Shown one piece after another: positions 17,514 through 26,318 of a stretch of 64,000 bases of DNA (its first letter is position 1; the number at the start of each line of letters is the position of its first letter). The stretch comes from Faucicola tetraodonis (GTDB lineage: Bacteria; Pseudomonadota; Gammaproteobacteria; Pseudomonadales; Moraxellaceae), in NCBI GenBank assembly GCA_032017425.1, contig DALZPW010000003.1. One strand, written 5' to 3'. The notes beneath the pieces were generated by a model. It was not told the DNA's origin and did no database searches. It saw only the letters and a list, made by a program, of their open reading frames with translations. A program made the position numbers and the translations under genes.

Positions 17514-17774
17514 ATGGCTATGGTGAAAATTTATACCACACCGACTTGCCCCTACTGTATGCAAGCTAAAATGCTATTAAAAAACAAAGGCCAAGCATTT
17601 GAAGAAGTTAATATGTATGATGTGACCGCAGAAGAACGTCAGGCATTGGCGCAAAAAACCAATAACTACCGCACAGTACCGCAAATTTTTATTGGCGATA
17701 ATTTTATCGGTGGTTATGACCAACTTGCCGGTCTTGAGCGTCAAGGCAAACTTGATGGTTTATTAGCGGATTAA
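17514..17774 (+). CDS. grxC: Glutaredoxin 3
   Basis: The 86-residue thiol-disulfide reductase starts MAMVKIYTTPTCPYCMQAK, with the CPYC active site, and ends in a typical TVPQIFIGDNFIGGYDQL glutathione-binding segment. The ATG at 17514 has AAGGAG at the right distance; the frame stays open upstream to 17403 but without support. It sits between the rhodanese and secB, and may keep cytosolic thiols reduced for that neighbourhood. Confidence 0.96.
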   Translation: MAMVKIYTTPTCPYCMQAKMLLKNKGQAFEEVNMYDVTAEERQALAQKTNNYRTVPQIFIGDNFIGGYDQLAGLERQGKLDGLLAD

Positions 17775-17915
17775 TCGTTCGCAGATTAAAAACCTTTACT
17801 AGAACTTTACTAGATAAATAACCCCCATTATAAATACAGTTGATAGTTTTCAAACAAAGTTAAAGCTGTCATATTGTTATAATCCACGTAAGAAAAGTTA
17901 ATTGAGGACACTACC

Positions 17916-18347
17916 ATGGCAGACGAACAAAACTTACCACAACTGGCGCTAGAACGTATCTATGTTAAAGATATGTCATTAGAAGTACCGGGTGCAGAGG
18001 TATTTACCCGTGAATGGCAACCAGAGCTTGATATCAACCTATCAAGTGCTGCTGAAAAATTGGATGATGACCATTACCAAGTAATATTAACCGTTAATGT
18101 GACTGCCAATAACGGTGGTGAAACCGCGTTCATCGCAGAAGTACACCAAGCGGGCATCTTTATGTTGCAAAATATCCCTGAAGAACAATTGGGCGCAATT
18201 TTAGGTGCGTATTGTCCAAACGTATTGTTCCCTTATGCCCGTGAAGTGGTCAGTGACATTGTGACCCGTGGTAGCTTCCCACAATTGTTGCTTGCGCCAG
18301 TCAATTTTGACCAAGCCTATCAACAAACGCTTGAGCAAAGTAACTAA
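17916..18347 (+). CDS. secB: Protein-export chaperone SecB
   Basis: SecB holds preproteins unfolded and passes them to SecA. The 143-residue length fits. The N-terminal QLALERIYVKDMSLEVPGA, FTREWQPELDINL, and the C-terminal REVVSDIVTRGSFPQLLLAPVNF are the family hallmarks, including the SecA-binding tail region. A strong terminator follows, which ends the rhodanese-grxC-secB group. Confidence 0.97.
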   Translation: MADEQNLPQLALERIYVKDMSLEVPGAEVFTREWQPELDINLSSAAEKLDDDHYQVILTVNVTANNGGETAFIAEVHQAGIFMLQNIPEEQLGAILGAYCPNVLFPYAREVVSDIVTRGSFPQLLLAPVNFDQAYQQTLEQSN

Positions 18348-18399
18348 TTTTTTTAAAGTTAACTATTTTAAAGCTAACTCATTTTTAAGTGTCAAAAAT

Positions 18400-18430
18400 T
18401 AAGAGCAGGCTAAGCCCTGCTCTTTTTTTA
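18400..18430 (+). terminator. Rho-independent terminator after secB
   Basis: AAGAGCAGG (18401-18409) and CCTGCTCTT (18416-18424) pair around CTAAGC, followed by a T run. Confidence 0.88.
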
Positions 18431-18450
18431 TGTAAATTTAAGGTAAATCG

Positions 18451-18564
18451 TTAGGACTTGGTGCGTGATTCGGTGAGGCTTTGGCTAAAGGCGTGGGTGC
18501 TTTGGTGATAATCCTGAAGCGCTTGATAAAGTTGTGTCGCTCGTTCAAGGTGTGTGATAATCAT
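18451..18564 (-). CDS. Possible small protein (37 residues)
   Basis: This short minus-strand frame reads MIITHLERATQLYQALQDYH and ends with a Ser/Thr-rich tail. It has amphipathic helix character. GGAAAA lies about 10 bp before the ATG, and an in-frame TTG 12 bp upstream could add four residues. It occupies the secB to pteridine-reductase gap (327 bp), which otherwise holds the secB terminator and a 16-bp tandem repeat. I do not recognise a family; it may be chance. Confidence 0.3.
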   Translation of the reverse strand: MIITHLERATQLYQALQDYHQSTHAFSQSLTESRTKS

Positions 18565-18631
18565 GGGGTTTTCCAATCCCAACCAATTGGGCTCATATGG
18601 ATTAAAGCATAAATGATTAAAACGACAAACC

Positions 18632-18663
18632 GTTTAATCAAATAAACGCTTAATCAAATAAAC
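18632..18663. repeat. Two-copy 16-bp tandem repeat before the pteridine reductase gene
   Basis: GTTTAATCAAATAAAC (18632-18647) is followed by GCTTAATCAAATAAAC (18648-18663), ending just before the ribosome site of the next gene. Confidence 0.85.
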
Positions 18664-18674
18664 ATAGGTAGCAA

Positions 18675-19478
18675 ATGATGTTAAATCCAGCCGCGATGAG
18701 CGAAGTATCCCATCCGTGCCGTGTGGCGTGTGTCACAGGTGGCGCCAAACGAATTGGTCGGGCGCTTGTGCTGGCACTGCACCAAGCCAATTATAATATC
18801 ATTGTCCATTACCATACCAGTGAATCAGAAGCCATGGAACTTGTTGATTACTGTAATGCCATTCGACCACAGTCAGCAAAAAGCGTGCAAGGGGATTTAG
18901 AGGATTTTGAAACGCTGCCACAATTGACTTGGCAAATAATCAACAGCTTTGGTCGATTGGATTGTCTGGTTCATAATGCCTCACGGTTTTACCCGACGCC
19001 CTTTGGTCAAATCTCTCAGCAAGACTGGCAAAATTTATTTTTGACCAATGCACAAACCCCGTTATTTATCAGCCAATATTTATACCCTTATCTAAAAAAA
19101 TCGCAAGGCTGCATTATCAGCATTTTGGACATTCACGCCAATGGCAAGCCATTTGGGGGCTATACAGTCTATAACATGGCAAAAGCCGCGCACCAAATGA
19201 TGGTGCAGTCGCTAGCAATCGAACTAGCGCCAGATATCCGCGTCAATGGTATCGCGCCGGGTATTAACATTTTACCCATAGAGGGCTCTGAGCAAGCGCT
19301 CACCGCCCAAACGATTGACAAAATCTGCCATGCCGTACCGTTAAAAAGAATTGGCACACCGCAAGATATCGCGCAAGTGGCGGTATTTTTGGCAGCTGCC
19401 CCATATATCACAGGGCAGATTATTGCAGTGGATGGCGGGCGTGGTTTGACCTTAGCGGGTAATGAAAGCAGGCAATAA
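18675..19478 (+). CDS. folM: Pteridine reductase (FolM/PTR1-like SDR)
   Basis: This 267-residue SDR has VTGGAKRIGRALV; the Arg in the glycine loop is typical of NADPH-using pteridine reductases. Other marks are HNASRFYPTPF, the catalytic YNMAK and the terminal DGGRGLTLA. FolM-type enzymes reduce dihydrobiopterin or dihydromonapterin, and weakly dihydrofolate. The middle catalytic position reads SILDIHA, as in pteridine reductases where Asp replaces the usual Ser. AGGTAG precedes the start. It stands alone and is convergent with the protease gene. Confidence 0.85.
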   Translation: MMLNPAAMSEVSHPCRVACVTGGAKRIGRALVLALHQANYNIIVHYHTSESEAMELVDYCNAIRPQSAKSVQGDLEDFETLPQLTWQIINSFGRLDCLVHNASRFYPTPFGQISQQDWQNLFLTNAQTPLFISQYLYPYLKKSQGCIISILDIHANGKPFGGYTVYNMAKAAHQMMVQSLAIELAPDIRVNGIAPGINILPIEGSEQALTAQTIDKICHAVPLKRIGTPQDIAQVAVFLAAAPYITGQIIAVDGGRGLTLAGNESRQ

Positions 19479-19551
19479 CAGCAGGCAGCCAGAGCAGGTA
19501 AAGTACCCAATTAACCGCAACGCAGCAAACTTTTGAAGTTTTAAATAACGC

Positions 19552-20904
19552 TTAATGCTGTTTTTTCAGTAATTCCATTAATTCTGCTGGAATGTCATCC
19601 TCATTGCTGGAACCATTTTGATTAGCACTATCATTGTTTTGGTCAAAGTCTTGTGAGGTGGGTAGCTCGGTCAAAGCCTCTTGGGGTTGTCTTTCGCCTA
19701 GGGTCACATTGACGCTGCTTTGCGCTTTATTACGCATCACTTGTAGATTGACCACACTGTTGGGTGCCTTACGTGCGACCATTTGAATCAGTGTATTGGC
19801 ATCATCGACAGGTTTATTATCCATTGCGGTGATGATATCGCCTTTTTGCAAGCCCGCTTTGGCGGCAGGACCATCGGGCATCACGTTCATCACTTGAACG
19901 CCCTGGGTGTCATCACCTAGCTTGGTTGGGTCTTTCATCGAACTTTGTAATTCAATCCCAAGCCAGCCGCGGCGCACTTTACCATCTTTAATAATGCCAT
20001 TCATCACAAGCTTGACAATCTCGGTAGGAATCGCAAATCCAATCCCCATTGAGCCGCCCGAGCGTGAAAAAATCGCGGTGTTGATACCAACCAGCTGACC
20101 ATAAGCATCGACCAGCGCACCCCCTGAGTTACCGGGATTGATAGCGGCATCGGTTTGGATAAAATCTTCCACCGTGTTGATACCCAGTCCCGTGCGCCCT
20201 GTTGCCGAAATAATGCCTTGGGTGACGGTTTGACCGACCCCAAACGGGTTGCCAATTGCCAACACTACATCGCCCACTTGGGTCGACTGTTCACGAAATC
20301 CTAAGGGTTTCAGTCCTGTCAAATCAACCTTAATCACCGCCAAATCACTTTCCACATCGTTGCCGATGACTTTTGCCTTTGCCTTGCGACCATCATTGAG
20401 CATCACAATAATATTATCGGCTTTGGAAATCACATGCGAGTTGGTGACGATATAGCCATCTTGCGAAATGATAACCCCCGAGCCTAAATTGGTATTATCG
20501 CTTTCGCCATTGGGGATACCGTGATATTCAAAATAGCGGCGCATCATCGGGTCATTCATATAGGGATGCTCCTCGATTTTTTGCGTGGTATAGATATTGA
20601 CGACTGACTGAGCAGCGACTGCGACAGCATTGTGATAAGATGCCACCGCAGCATTTGGATTGTCACCGAGTTTTTTGGTATCGACAGGCTCAGATTTCGG
20701 CGGCTGCCAACTGGGCTGACTGGCTACCACTGCTTGATTTTTTTGCCAAGGCAGCTCTGGCTTGGTCATCATCCACAAGCCCGCCAACAGCACTAGTAGT
20801 AACAAAATCCAAGGAAGGATTAGAGTAAATTTGTTAGGTTTACGATACGTAGGCGGCAAAACGGGCGGGGTTTCCAAAGGCTTGTCTGAACGGGGGTCTG
20901 TCAT
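19552..20904 (-). CDS. Membrane-anchored trypsin-like serine protease (DegS/AlgW-like, S1C)
   Basis: The 450-residue product has one N-terminal membrane segment (about 26-46), an acidic/proline linker, and an HtrA protease domain with His157 (TNSHVIS), Asp187 (ESDLAV) and Ser260 (NPGNSGGAL). It ends with a single PDZ domain (GVQVMNVMPDGPAAKAGL) and a Gln/Asn-rich tail. One PDZ plus a membrane anchor points to the DegS/AlgW type that cuts anti-sigma factors during envelope stress. The tail after the PDZ is longer than in E. coli DegS. I start at ATG 20904 rather than the TTG two codons earlier. Confidence 0.9.
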   Translation of the reverse strand: MTDPRSDKPLETPPVLPPTYRKPNKFTLILPWILLLLVLLAGLWMMTKPELPWQKNQAVVASQPSWQPPKSEPVDTKKLGDNPNAAVASYHNAVAVAAQSVVNIYTTQKIEEHPYMNDPMMRRYFEYHGIPNGESDNTNLGSGVIISQDGYIVTNSHVISKADNIIVMLNDGRKAKAKVIGNDVESDLAVIKVDLTGLKPLGFREQSTQVGDVVLAIGNPFGVGQTVTQGIISATGRTGLGINTVEDFIQTDAAINPGNSGGALVDAYGQLVGINTAIFSRSGGSMGIGFAIPTEIVKLVMNGIIKDGKVRRGWLGIELQSSMKDPTKLGDDTQGVQVMNVMPDGPAAKAGLQKGDIITAMDNKPVDDANTLIQMVARKAPNSVVNLQVMRNKAQSSVNVTLGERQPQEALTELPTSQDFDQNNDSANQNGSSNEDDIPAELMELLKKQH

Positions 20905-21094
20905 AGTCAACGTTTCTCAACGATAGGTCAGAAAATAGACGGGTTTGAGCGAAAAATACAGTTTAGTCTAACACTGATTATTTGGTGAGTTGAGCCGATT
21001 TTTTATTAGTTTTGTTTCAAAAGATATCTTTGATATTACTGGCCTGACTACTGGCTTTAATGACGGCTGGCTTCGATGAGTGCTGCATTATCAT

Positions 21095-21128
21095 AAAAAA
21101 CCGCAGTCATTATGGTGACTGCGGTTTT
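21095..21128 (-). terminator. Rho-independent terminator after lysS
   Basis: AAAACCGCAGTCA and TGACTGCGGTTTT form a 13-bp stem with a 6-nt loop just past the lysS stop codon, with a T run on the minus strand. Confidence 0.9.
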
Positions 21129-21165
21129 GAAAGCTATCGCTATATTAACGCTGTATTGGCATTTT

Positions 21166-22713
21166 TTAGACGTCTTTACGGCGCATATGCGGAAACAAAA
21201 TCACATCACGAATACTCGGTGCATTGGTAAATAACATCACTAAACGGTCAATACCGATGCCCTCGCCTGCAGTCGGTGGTAAGCCATAGGACAATGCTTC
21301 GATAAACTCTGCATCATAATGCATCGCTTCATCATCGCCTGCGTCTTTCTCAGCCACTTGTTGTTTAAACCGCTCGGCTTGGTCGATTGGGTCATTGAGC
21401 TCGCTAAAGCCGTTGGCAATCTCGCGCCCGCCGATAAACAGTTCAAAACGGTCAGTAATTTCGCTATTGTCATCGTTACGGCGTGCTAGCGGTGAGGTTT
21501 CGGCAGGATATTCTGTGATGAAGGTTGGTTGACGCAGTTTGGTTTCTGCGGTTTCTTCAAAAATGATGGTTTGCAGTTTACCAATTCCAAAGATATCTTT
21601 AACGTCTTGTTTGAGTACATTTTTGGCATAATCCGCTAGATAATCACGGTCTGCAATTTTGCTCATGTCAAAATTATCCGCGTATTTTTCAATCGCTTTG
21701 GTCATTGGCAAGCGTTCAAATGGCGCTTTAAAACTAATTGCTTCACCTTGATAATCAATCTCCGTGGTACCTAAAATATCGTTTGCCAGTTTTTCAAACA
21801 TATTTTCAGTCAGTTTCATCAAATCTTCATAATCGGCATAGGCTTGATAAAACTCAATCATGGTAAATTCTGGGTTGTGACGCGCCGATACCCCTTCGTT
21901 ACGAAAATTGCGGTTAATCTCAAACACACGCTCAAAACCACCGACGACTAGACGTTTTAAGTACAGCTCTGGCGCAATGCGTAAAAAAAGCGGCATATCA
22001 AGCGCATTGTGATGGGTGACAAATGGACGAGCCACCGCACCGCCTGGAATGACGTGCATCATCGGGGTTTCGACTTCCATGTAACGCTCATTTAGCATAT
22101 ACTCACGAATACCAGCAATGACTTTACTACGGATAATAAAGGCGTTACGGCTGTCTTCATTGGTCATCAGGTCAAGATGACGGCTACGATAGCGAGCCTC
22201 CGTATCGCTTAACCCATGGAATTTGTCTGGTAGTGGGCGTAATGATTTGGTCAATAACTGAACTTCAGTGGCATGCACAGATAATTCACCGGTGTTGGTA
22301 CGAAATACATAACCTGTCACGCCAATAATGTCACCGATATCCCATGTTTTAAAGTCATTATAAATCTCTTCGCCCAAGTCGTTTTTGCTGACGTAGGCTT
22401 GGATACGCCCTGTCATGTCGGCAATGGTCACAAAGCTGGCTTTACCCATCACGCGTTTGAGCATGATACGACCGGCGACAGTCACCATGACTTTATCGCT
22501 GTTTGCCAATGCTTCTTTGTCTTTATCGGCAAATTGCTGCTGCAAATCTTGGGCATATTCTTTGCGTTTGAATTGGTTTGGGTAAGGATTTTTGCCTGCT
22601 TGTTTGATTAAATCAAGTTTGCTGTGACGTTGTTTGATAAGTTCGTTGACGTCTTGGCTGTCTTCCACATGCGCTTCGGTTGCTGCATTTTCAGTTTGGT
22701 TTTGCTGTGACAT
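21166..22713 (-). CDS. lysS: Lysyl-tRNA synthetase, class II
   Basis: The 515-residue product has an N-terminal anticodon-binding OB domain (VTVAGRIMLKRVMGKASF) and the class II catalytic domain. Motif 2 contains FEINRNFRNEGVSARHNPEF, and motif 3 ends in GIGIDRLVMLFTNAPSIRDV. Length is typical of LysS. The ATG at 22713 (MSQQNQTEN) is preferred over an in-frame TTG 15 bp upstream. prfA is 98 bp upstream on the same strand, so the two translation genes may share a transcript. Confidence 0.97.
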   Translation of the reverse strand: MSQQNQTENAATEAHVEDSQDVNELIKQRHSKLDLIKQAGKNPYPNQFKRKEYAQDLQQQFADKDKEALANSDKVMVTVAGRIMLKRVMGKASFVTIADMTGRIQAYVSKNDLGEEIYNDFKTWDIGDIIGVTGYVFRTNTGELSVHATEVQLLTKSLRPLPDKFHGLSDTEARYRSRHLDLMTNEDSRNAFIIRSKVIAGIREYMLNERYMEVETPMMHVIPGGAVARPFVTHHNALDMPLFLRIAPELYLKRLVVGGFERVFEINRNFRNEGVSARHNPEFTMIEFYQAYADYEDLMKLTENMFEKLANDILGTTEIDYQGEAISFKAPFERLPMTKAIEKYADNFDMSKIADRDYLADYAKNVLKQDVKDIFGIGKLQTIIFEETAETKLRQPTFITEYPAETSPLARRNDDNSEITDRFELFIGGREIANGFSELNDPIDQAERFKQQVAEKDAGDDEAMHYDAEFIEALSYGLPPTAGEGIGIDRLVMLFTNAPSIRDVILFPHMRRKDV

Positions 22714-22811
22714 GATGTTTTCCCACAATTTTAGTTACGCTATCAAAAGTTAAAATTTTTATGCCAAATGGTAAAAATAAAGTTTTATCCTATTAATCCA
22801 ACAGTTACCCG

Positions 22812-23906
22812 TTATTCTTCCCCGCTCACCGATGCCATCAAATCGGCTTGGTATTCACGCAGTAAGCTATCGAGCAATTCGTCCAAATCGCCTTGCATAA
22901 TAGCATCGAGTTTATACAGCGTTAAATTGATACGGTGGTCGGTCATACGCCCTTGGGGAAAATTATAAGTGCGAATGCGCTCCGAGCGATCACCACTACC
23001 GACCAAATTGCGACGCATATCACTTGACGCATCAATTTGTTTTTGTACTTTTTCTTGCTGAATTTTGGATACCAGCATTTTCATGGCTTTGTCACGGTTG
23101 GCGTGTTGGCTACGCTCTTGCTGACACTCGACCACCGTGCCTGTTGGGATATGGGTAATACGCACCGCAGAGTCGGTTTTATTGATATGCTGACCACCTG
23201 CCCCACTGGCGCGATAAGTATCGATACGCAAGTCGGCAGGGTTGATGTCCACGGTATCATCAATTTCAACCTCTGGCATCACCGCGACTGTGCACGCCGA
23301 AGTATGCACCCGTCCTTGGCTTTCAGTCTCTGGCACACGTTGCACCCGGTGTGCGCCCGACTCAAATTTTAAACGACCGTATACACCCGTGCCCGATACG
23401 CGGCTGATGATTTCTTTATAGCCGCCATGCTCACCTTCGTTCTCGGACAATACTTCCACTGTCCAACCTTGGGTTGCCGCATAACGCTCATACATACGAA
23501 ACAAATCCCCGCTAAAAATCGCCGCTTCATCGCCGCCCGTCCCTGCTCGAATCTCTAAGAAGGCAGGCACTTTATCATTCGGGTCTTTAGGCAGCATCAT
23601 CACATTGAGCACGTCTTCAAGCTCATTGATGGTGTCTTTGGCGGCTTGGATTTCTTCTTGCGCCATTTCTTTCATGTCGCCATCACCCGTTGCATCCGAC
23701 AGCATTTCTTCAGCGGTTGCCAAATCTTCTTCCGCTTGGCGGTATTTGCCCCAGACATCGACCAATGCGGATAAATCACTGTGCTCAACCGATAATTCAC
23801 GGAATTTTTTGTTGTCATTCATGGTTTCTGGCTCAGACAGCATGGCGGTGACTTCTTCGAAACGGTCAGACATTTGGTCAAGGCGAAAACGTAAAGATTC
23901 TTTCAT
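22812..23906 (-). CDS. prfA: Peptide chain release factor 1
   Basis: RF1 reads UAA and UAG and triggers peptidyl-tRNA hydrolysis. The 364-residue product has the GGQ motif at 237-239 (GAGGQHINKT). The PxT-type anticodon-mimic loop reads PET (192-194) where E. coli has PAT; the middle residue is variable. No prmC lies next to it, unlike in E. coli. Several copies of GGCTTAAAA-like sequence lie in the leader (23915-23965). Confidence 0.97.
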   Translation of the reverse strand: MKESLRFRLDQMSDRFEEVTAMLSEPETMNDNKKFRELSVEHSDLSALVDVWGKYRQAEEDLATAEEMLSDATGDGDMKEMAQEEIQAAKDTINELEDVLNVMMLPKDPNDKVPAFLEIRAGTGGDEAAIFSGDLFRMYERYAATQGWTVEVLSENEGEHGGYKEIISRVSGTGVYGRLKFESGAHRVQRVPETESQGRVHTSACTVAVMPEVEIDDTVDINPADLRIDTYRASGAGGQHINKTDSAVRITHIPTGTVVECQQERSQHANRDKAMKMLVSKIQQEKVQKQIDASSDMRRNLVGSGDRSERIRTYNFPQGRMTDHRINLTLYKLDAIMQGDLDELLDSLLREYQADLMASVSGEE

Positions 23907-24040
23907 AATGATAGCTTAAAAATAATGGCTTAAAAGTTTTGGCTTAATTTAGGGCTTAAAAATAAAAATGGCAAAATAATCGGATATTTTGCCACATTTT
24001 GGGGGGATTTGCATGGGTTTCGTGAGAGGCAATAAAAAGC

Positions 24041-25198
24041 TTAGACTTTTTTGACCAACACACCCCCAATTGAGTAACCTGCGCCAAACGAGCAAATCAC
24101 ACCCAAATCACCCGATTGCATATTTTCTTGGTGTTTATGAAACACAATCATGGGACTGGCTGAGCTGGTATTGGCATATTCTGCTAGCACCATAGGCGCA
24201 ATCGATTTATCCGCATCTTTGCCCAACACGGTGCGTAAAATCAAATCAATCATGTTGGCATTGGCTTGGTGCAGCCACATTTTTTTGAGCTGTTGTGGCT
24301 CAACGTGGTTTTTATGGAGCAGTTCAAGGATTAAATTGGACACGGCAGGGCACACTTCACGAAATACTTTGCGACCTTCTTGCAAGAACAATTTGTCAGT
24401 CACAGGTGCGTCGATATCAGGATACATCGGTGTGCCAGCGGCTAAGAATTCACTGCGATCCAAAAAGCCGTATTCATTTTTAATATTGGTCGAAAACTGG
24501 GTAAACAAATGACTATCTAAAATTTCATAGCCTTTGGGTGTGGCTGTTTTTTCGTCAATCTCTTCGATAATTGTCGCCGTTGCCACATCCCCAAAGATAA
24601 AGTGGCTGTCACGGTTGCGCCAGTTAAGGTGCGCTGAGGTAATTTCGATATTGACCATGGCGACACGTTTGGCGGTGCCAGATTTGATCAGACCGACCGC
24701 TTGGGCGATACCAAAGGTTGCTGCGCTACAGGCGACGTTCATATCAAAGCCAAAACCGCCTTGCATGCCAATATATTGTTGGATTTCAATGGCGATGGCA
24801 GGATACACGCGTTGGAAGTTTGAACAAGCAACAATAATACCGTCTAAGTCTTTACCTTGTAGACCTGCATTGTCCAGTGCTTGTTTGAGCGCATCTAGAC
24901 CCATTTCTGCCATGATAGACATCTCTTCGCCAAGCTTGCGATAAGGAATCACAGGCGCCATGATATCTGGGTTTAAAATTCCGTCTTTTTCCATCACATA
25001 GCGGGATTTGATACCTGAGGCTTTTTCGATAAATTCAGCCGTCGAGTGCACAAGTGCCGTCTTCTCACCACGGGCGATGGCATCGGCATTTTTGGCATTA
25101 TAGTTATCAACATATTGGTTAAAAGTAGCGACCAACTCTTCGTTACTGATGCTATAAGGCGGGGTATATAATCCTGTGGCAGTGATACAAATACTCAT
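24041..25198 (-). CDS. fabH: 3-oxoacyl-ACP synthase III (FabH, long form)
   Basis: FabH starts fatty-acid synthesis by condensing acyl-CoA with malonyl-ACP. The 385-residue product has the catalytic triad Cys157 (NVACSAATF), His310 (WLHQANANM) and Asn343 (YANTSSAS). It is about 65 residues longer than E. coli FabH. An N-terminal insert (NQYVDNYNAKNADAIARGE) matches the Acinetobacter/Pseudomonas long type, some of which take octanoyl-CoA from beta-oxidation. No other fab gene is near. An elaborate inverted-repeat structure lies 37-112 bp upstream of the start. Confidence 0.92.
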   Translation of the reverse strand: MSICITATGLYTPPYSISNEELVATFNQYVDNYNAKNADAIARGEKTALVHSTAEFIEKASGIKSRYVMEKDGILNPDIMAPVIPYRKLGEEMSIMAEMGLDALKQALDNAGLQGKDLDGIIVACSNFQRVYPAIAIEIQQYIGMQGGFGFDMNVACSAATFGIAQAVGLIKSGTAKRVAMVNIEITSAHLNWRNRDSHFIFGDVATATIIEEIDEKTATPKGYEILDSHLFTQFSTNIKNEYGFLDRSEFLAAGTPMYPDIDAPVTDKLFLQEGRKVFREVCPAVSNLILELLHKNHVEPQQLKKMWLHQANANMIDLILRTVLGKDADKSIAPMVLAEYANTSSASPMIVFHKHQENMQSGDLGVICSFGAGYSIGGVLVKKV

Positions 25199-25234
25199 AT
25201 TAGGATTCCTTTTCTAAACGTAAAACGGGAGGGT

Positions 25235-25310
25235 AATCATCTAGCTGTTGTCATCAATAATAATACCGCGATGCATGCCATCGGGGATGGTATTGAACAG
25301 ATAGATGATT
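25235..25310 (-). promoter_or_regulatory. Three-tier hairpin in the fabH upstream region
   Basis: A nested inverted repeat is present. Its outer arms AATCATCTA/TAGATGATT (25235-25243, 25302-25310) are perfect and continue after one mismatch with CTGTT/AACAG. An inner stem AATACC/GGTATT (25262-25267, 25289-25294) encloses an apical CGATG/CATCG with a 5-nt loop. It sits in the 266-bp gap before fabH. No T run follows, so it is not a simple terminator. A cis-acting RNA leader or an operator is possible; I know no family with this form. Confidence 0.55.
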
Positions 25311-25464
25311 GAAAATAGGGGTGTGGCTTATTATGCCTTGAAAATAGCGATAATGCGATAACTATGTTACAAATTATTTCATAGCCTTAAAAATGCAGAA
25401 AACAAAGACGAGGGTTTTTTGCAACCATACACTCCATACTGCTGTTCCCCTGCTACTTTCTCAG

Positions 25465-26244
25465 TCAATCGGTGCCGCGATAAATTACCACTTGGTTAAA
25501 CTGCTTGGCTTCATCCATATCGGGCAAGGTGGTTGTGTTATCCAACGTCGTTACCTTGTGGTAGCGCGGGTGAGCAAAGTTTTTGACGCGGCTATCAGCC
25601 ACCCAAACATCATGCGCGTATTGTAAGAACACATCTAATAACGGCAAGTTGGCTTTGTCATACAGCACATCCGCGACCAACAGCACATCGACTTTATCCA
25701 TGCCCAATTGCTGTTTTAACTCAAATAAATTATCTAGCAGTTCAACCGTTATCCCATTTAATTGCGCATTAGCTCGGCAACTAGTCAGGCTCACGCTATC
25801 AATATCACAGCAAATGACCCGTTTTGCACCCGCCATTTTTGCGGCAATACCGACAATCCCCGACCCTGCGCCAAAATCCATCACCACTTTATTGCGCACC
25901 ATCTGTGGCTGCTGCAAAATATACTGCGCCAATACTTGCCCGGACGCCCATGCAAACACCCAATATGGACAATTATTCCACAGATTTTCTATCACCGCTG
26001 GCGTCAAATCTTCATGACAAAAATCTGGATCAATAAGCCATAAATAAAAAGGTTGATTCGGCTTAGATAATAATGGCACGTATGTCTTGGCAAGATTAGC
26101 GCTAGGCAACACTTGCTGCAATGCGGTAATCAGTCGATGAAAAACGGTTGATGCGTCAGAAGCATTTGATAGCATTGAATTTTTATAGGGGGAATTTTTA
26201 TAAGCGGAAGTTTCAGCATTAGTCACGTAGAGATTTCCAGTCAT
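25465..26244 (-). CDS. Class I SAM-dependent methyltransferase (COG3897/Nnt1-like)
   Basis: The 259-residue product has motif I VVMDFGAGSGIVGIAA, the acidic end of strand 2 (VICCDIDS) and VLLVADVLYD after it. WVFAWASGQVLAQYIL upstream resembles the lysine- or nicotinamide-methyltransferase group that includes the ETFB lysine methyltransferase. The substrate is not known. The first 30 residues are Ser/Asn/Tyr-rich and contain YKNSPYKNS, encoded by a two-copy 15-bp repeat (26177-26206). It lies downstream of folD but behind that gene's terminator. Confidence 0.8.
   Translation of the reverse strand: MTGNLYVTNAETSAYKNSPYKNSMLSNASDASTVFHRLITALQQVLPSANLAKTYVPLLSKPNQPFYLWLIDPDFCHEDLTPAVIENLWNNCPYWVFAWASGQVLAQYILQQPQMVRNKVVMDFGAGSGIVGIAAKMAGAKRVICCDIDSVSLTSCRANAQLNGITVELLDNLFELKQQLGMDKVDVLLVADVLYDKANLPLLDVFLQYAHDVWVADSRVKNFAHPRYHKVTTLDNTTTLPDMDEAKQFNQVVIYRGTD
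26177..26206. repeat. Two-copy 15-bp in-frame tandem repeat in the methyltransferase N-terminus
   Basis: GAATTTTTATAGGGG (26177-26191) and GAATTTTTATAAGCG (26192-26206) encode the repeated YKNS peptide on the minus strand. Confidence 0.85.
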
Positions 26245-26274
26245 GGTGAAAAAATGAATACAAAAAAAATGTAC

Positions 26275-26308
26275 AAAAAAAGGAAGCTTTAAACACTTCC
26301 TTTTTTAA
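26275..26308 (-). terminator. Rho-independent terminator after folD
   Basis: AAAAAAGGAAG and CTTCCTTTTTT pair around a 9-nt loop between the folD stop codon and the methyltransferase start, with a T run on the minus strand. Confidence 0.85.
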
Positions 26309-26318
26309 TTTAAACCCA

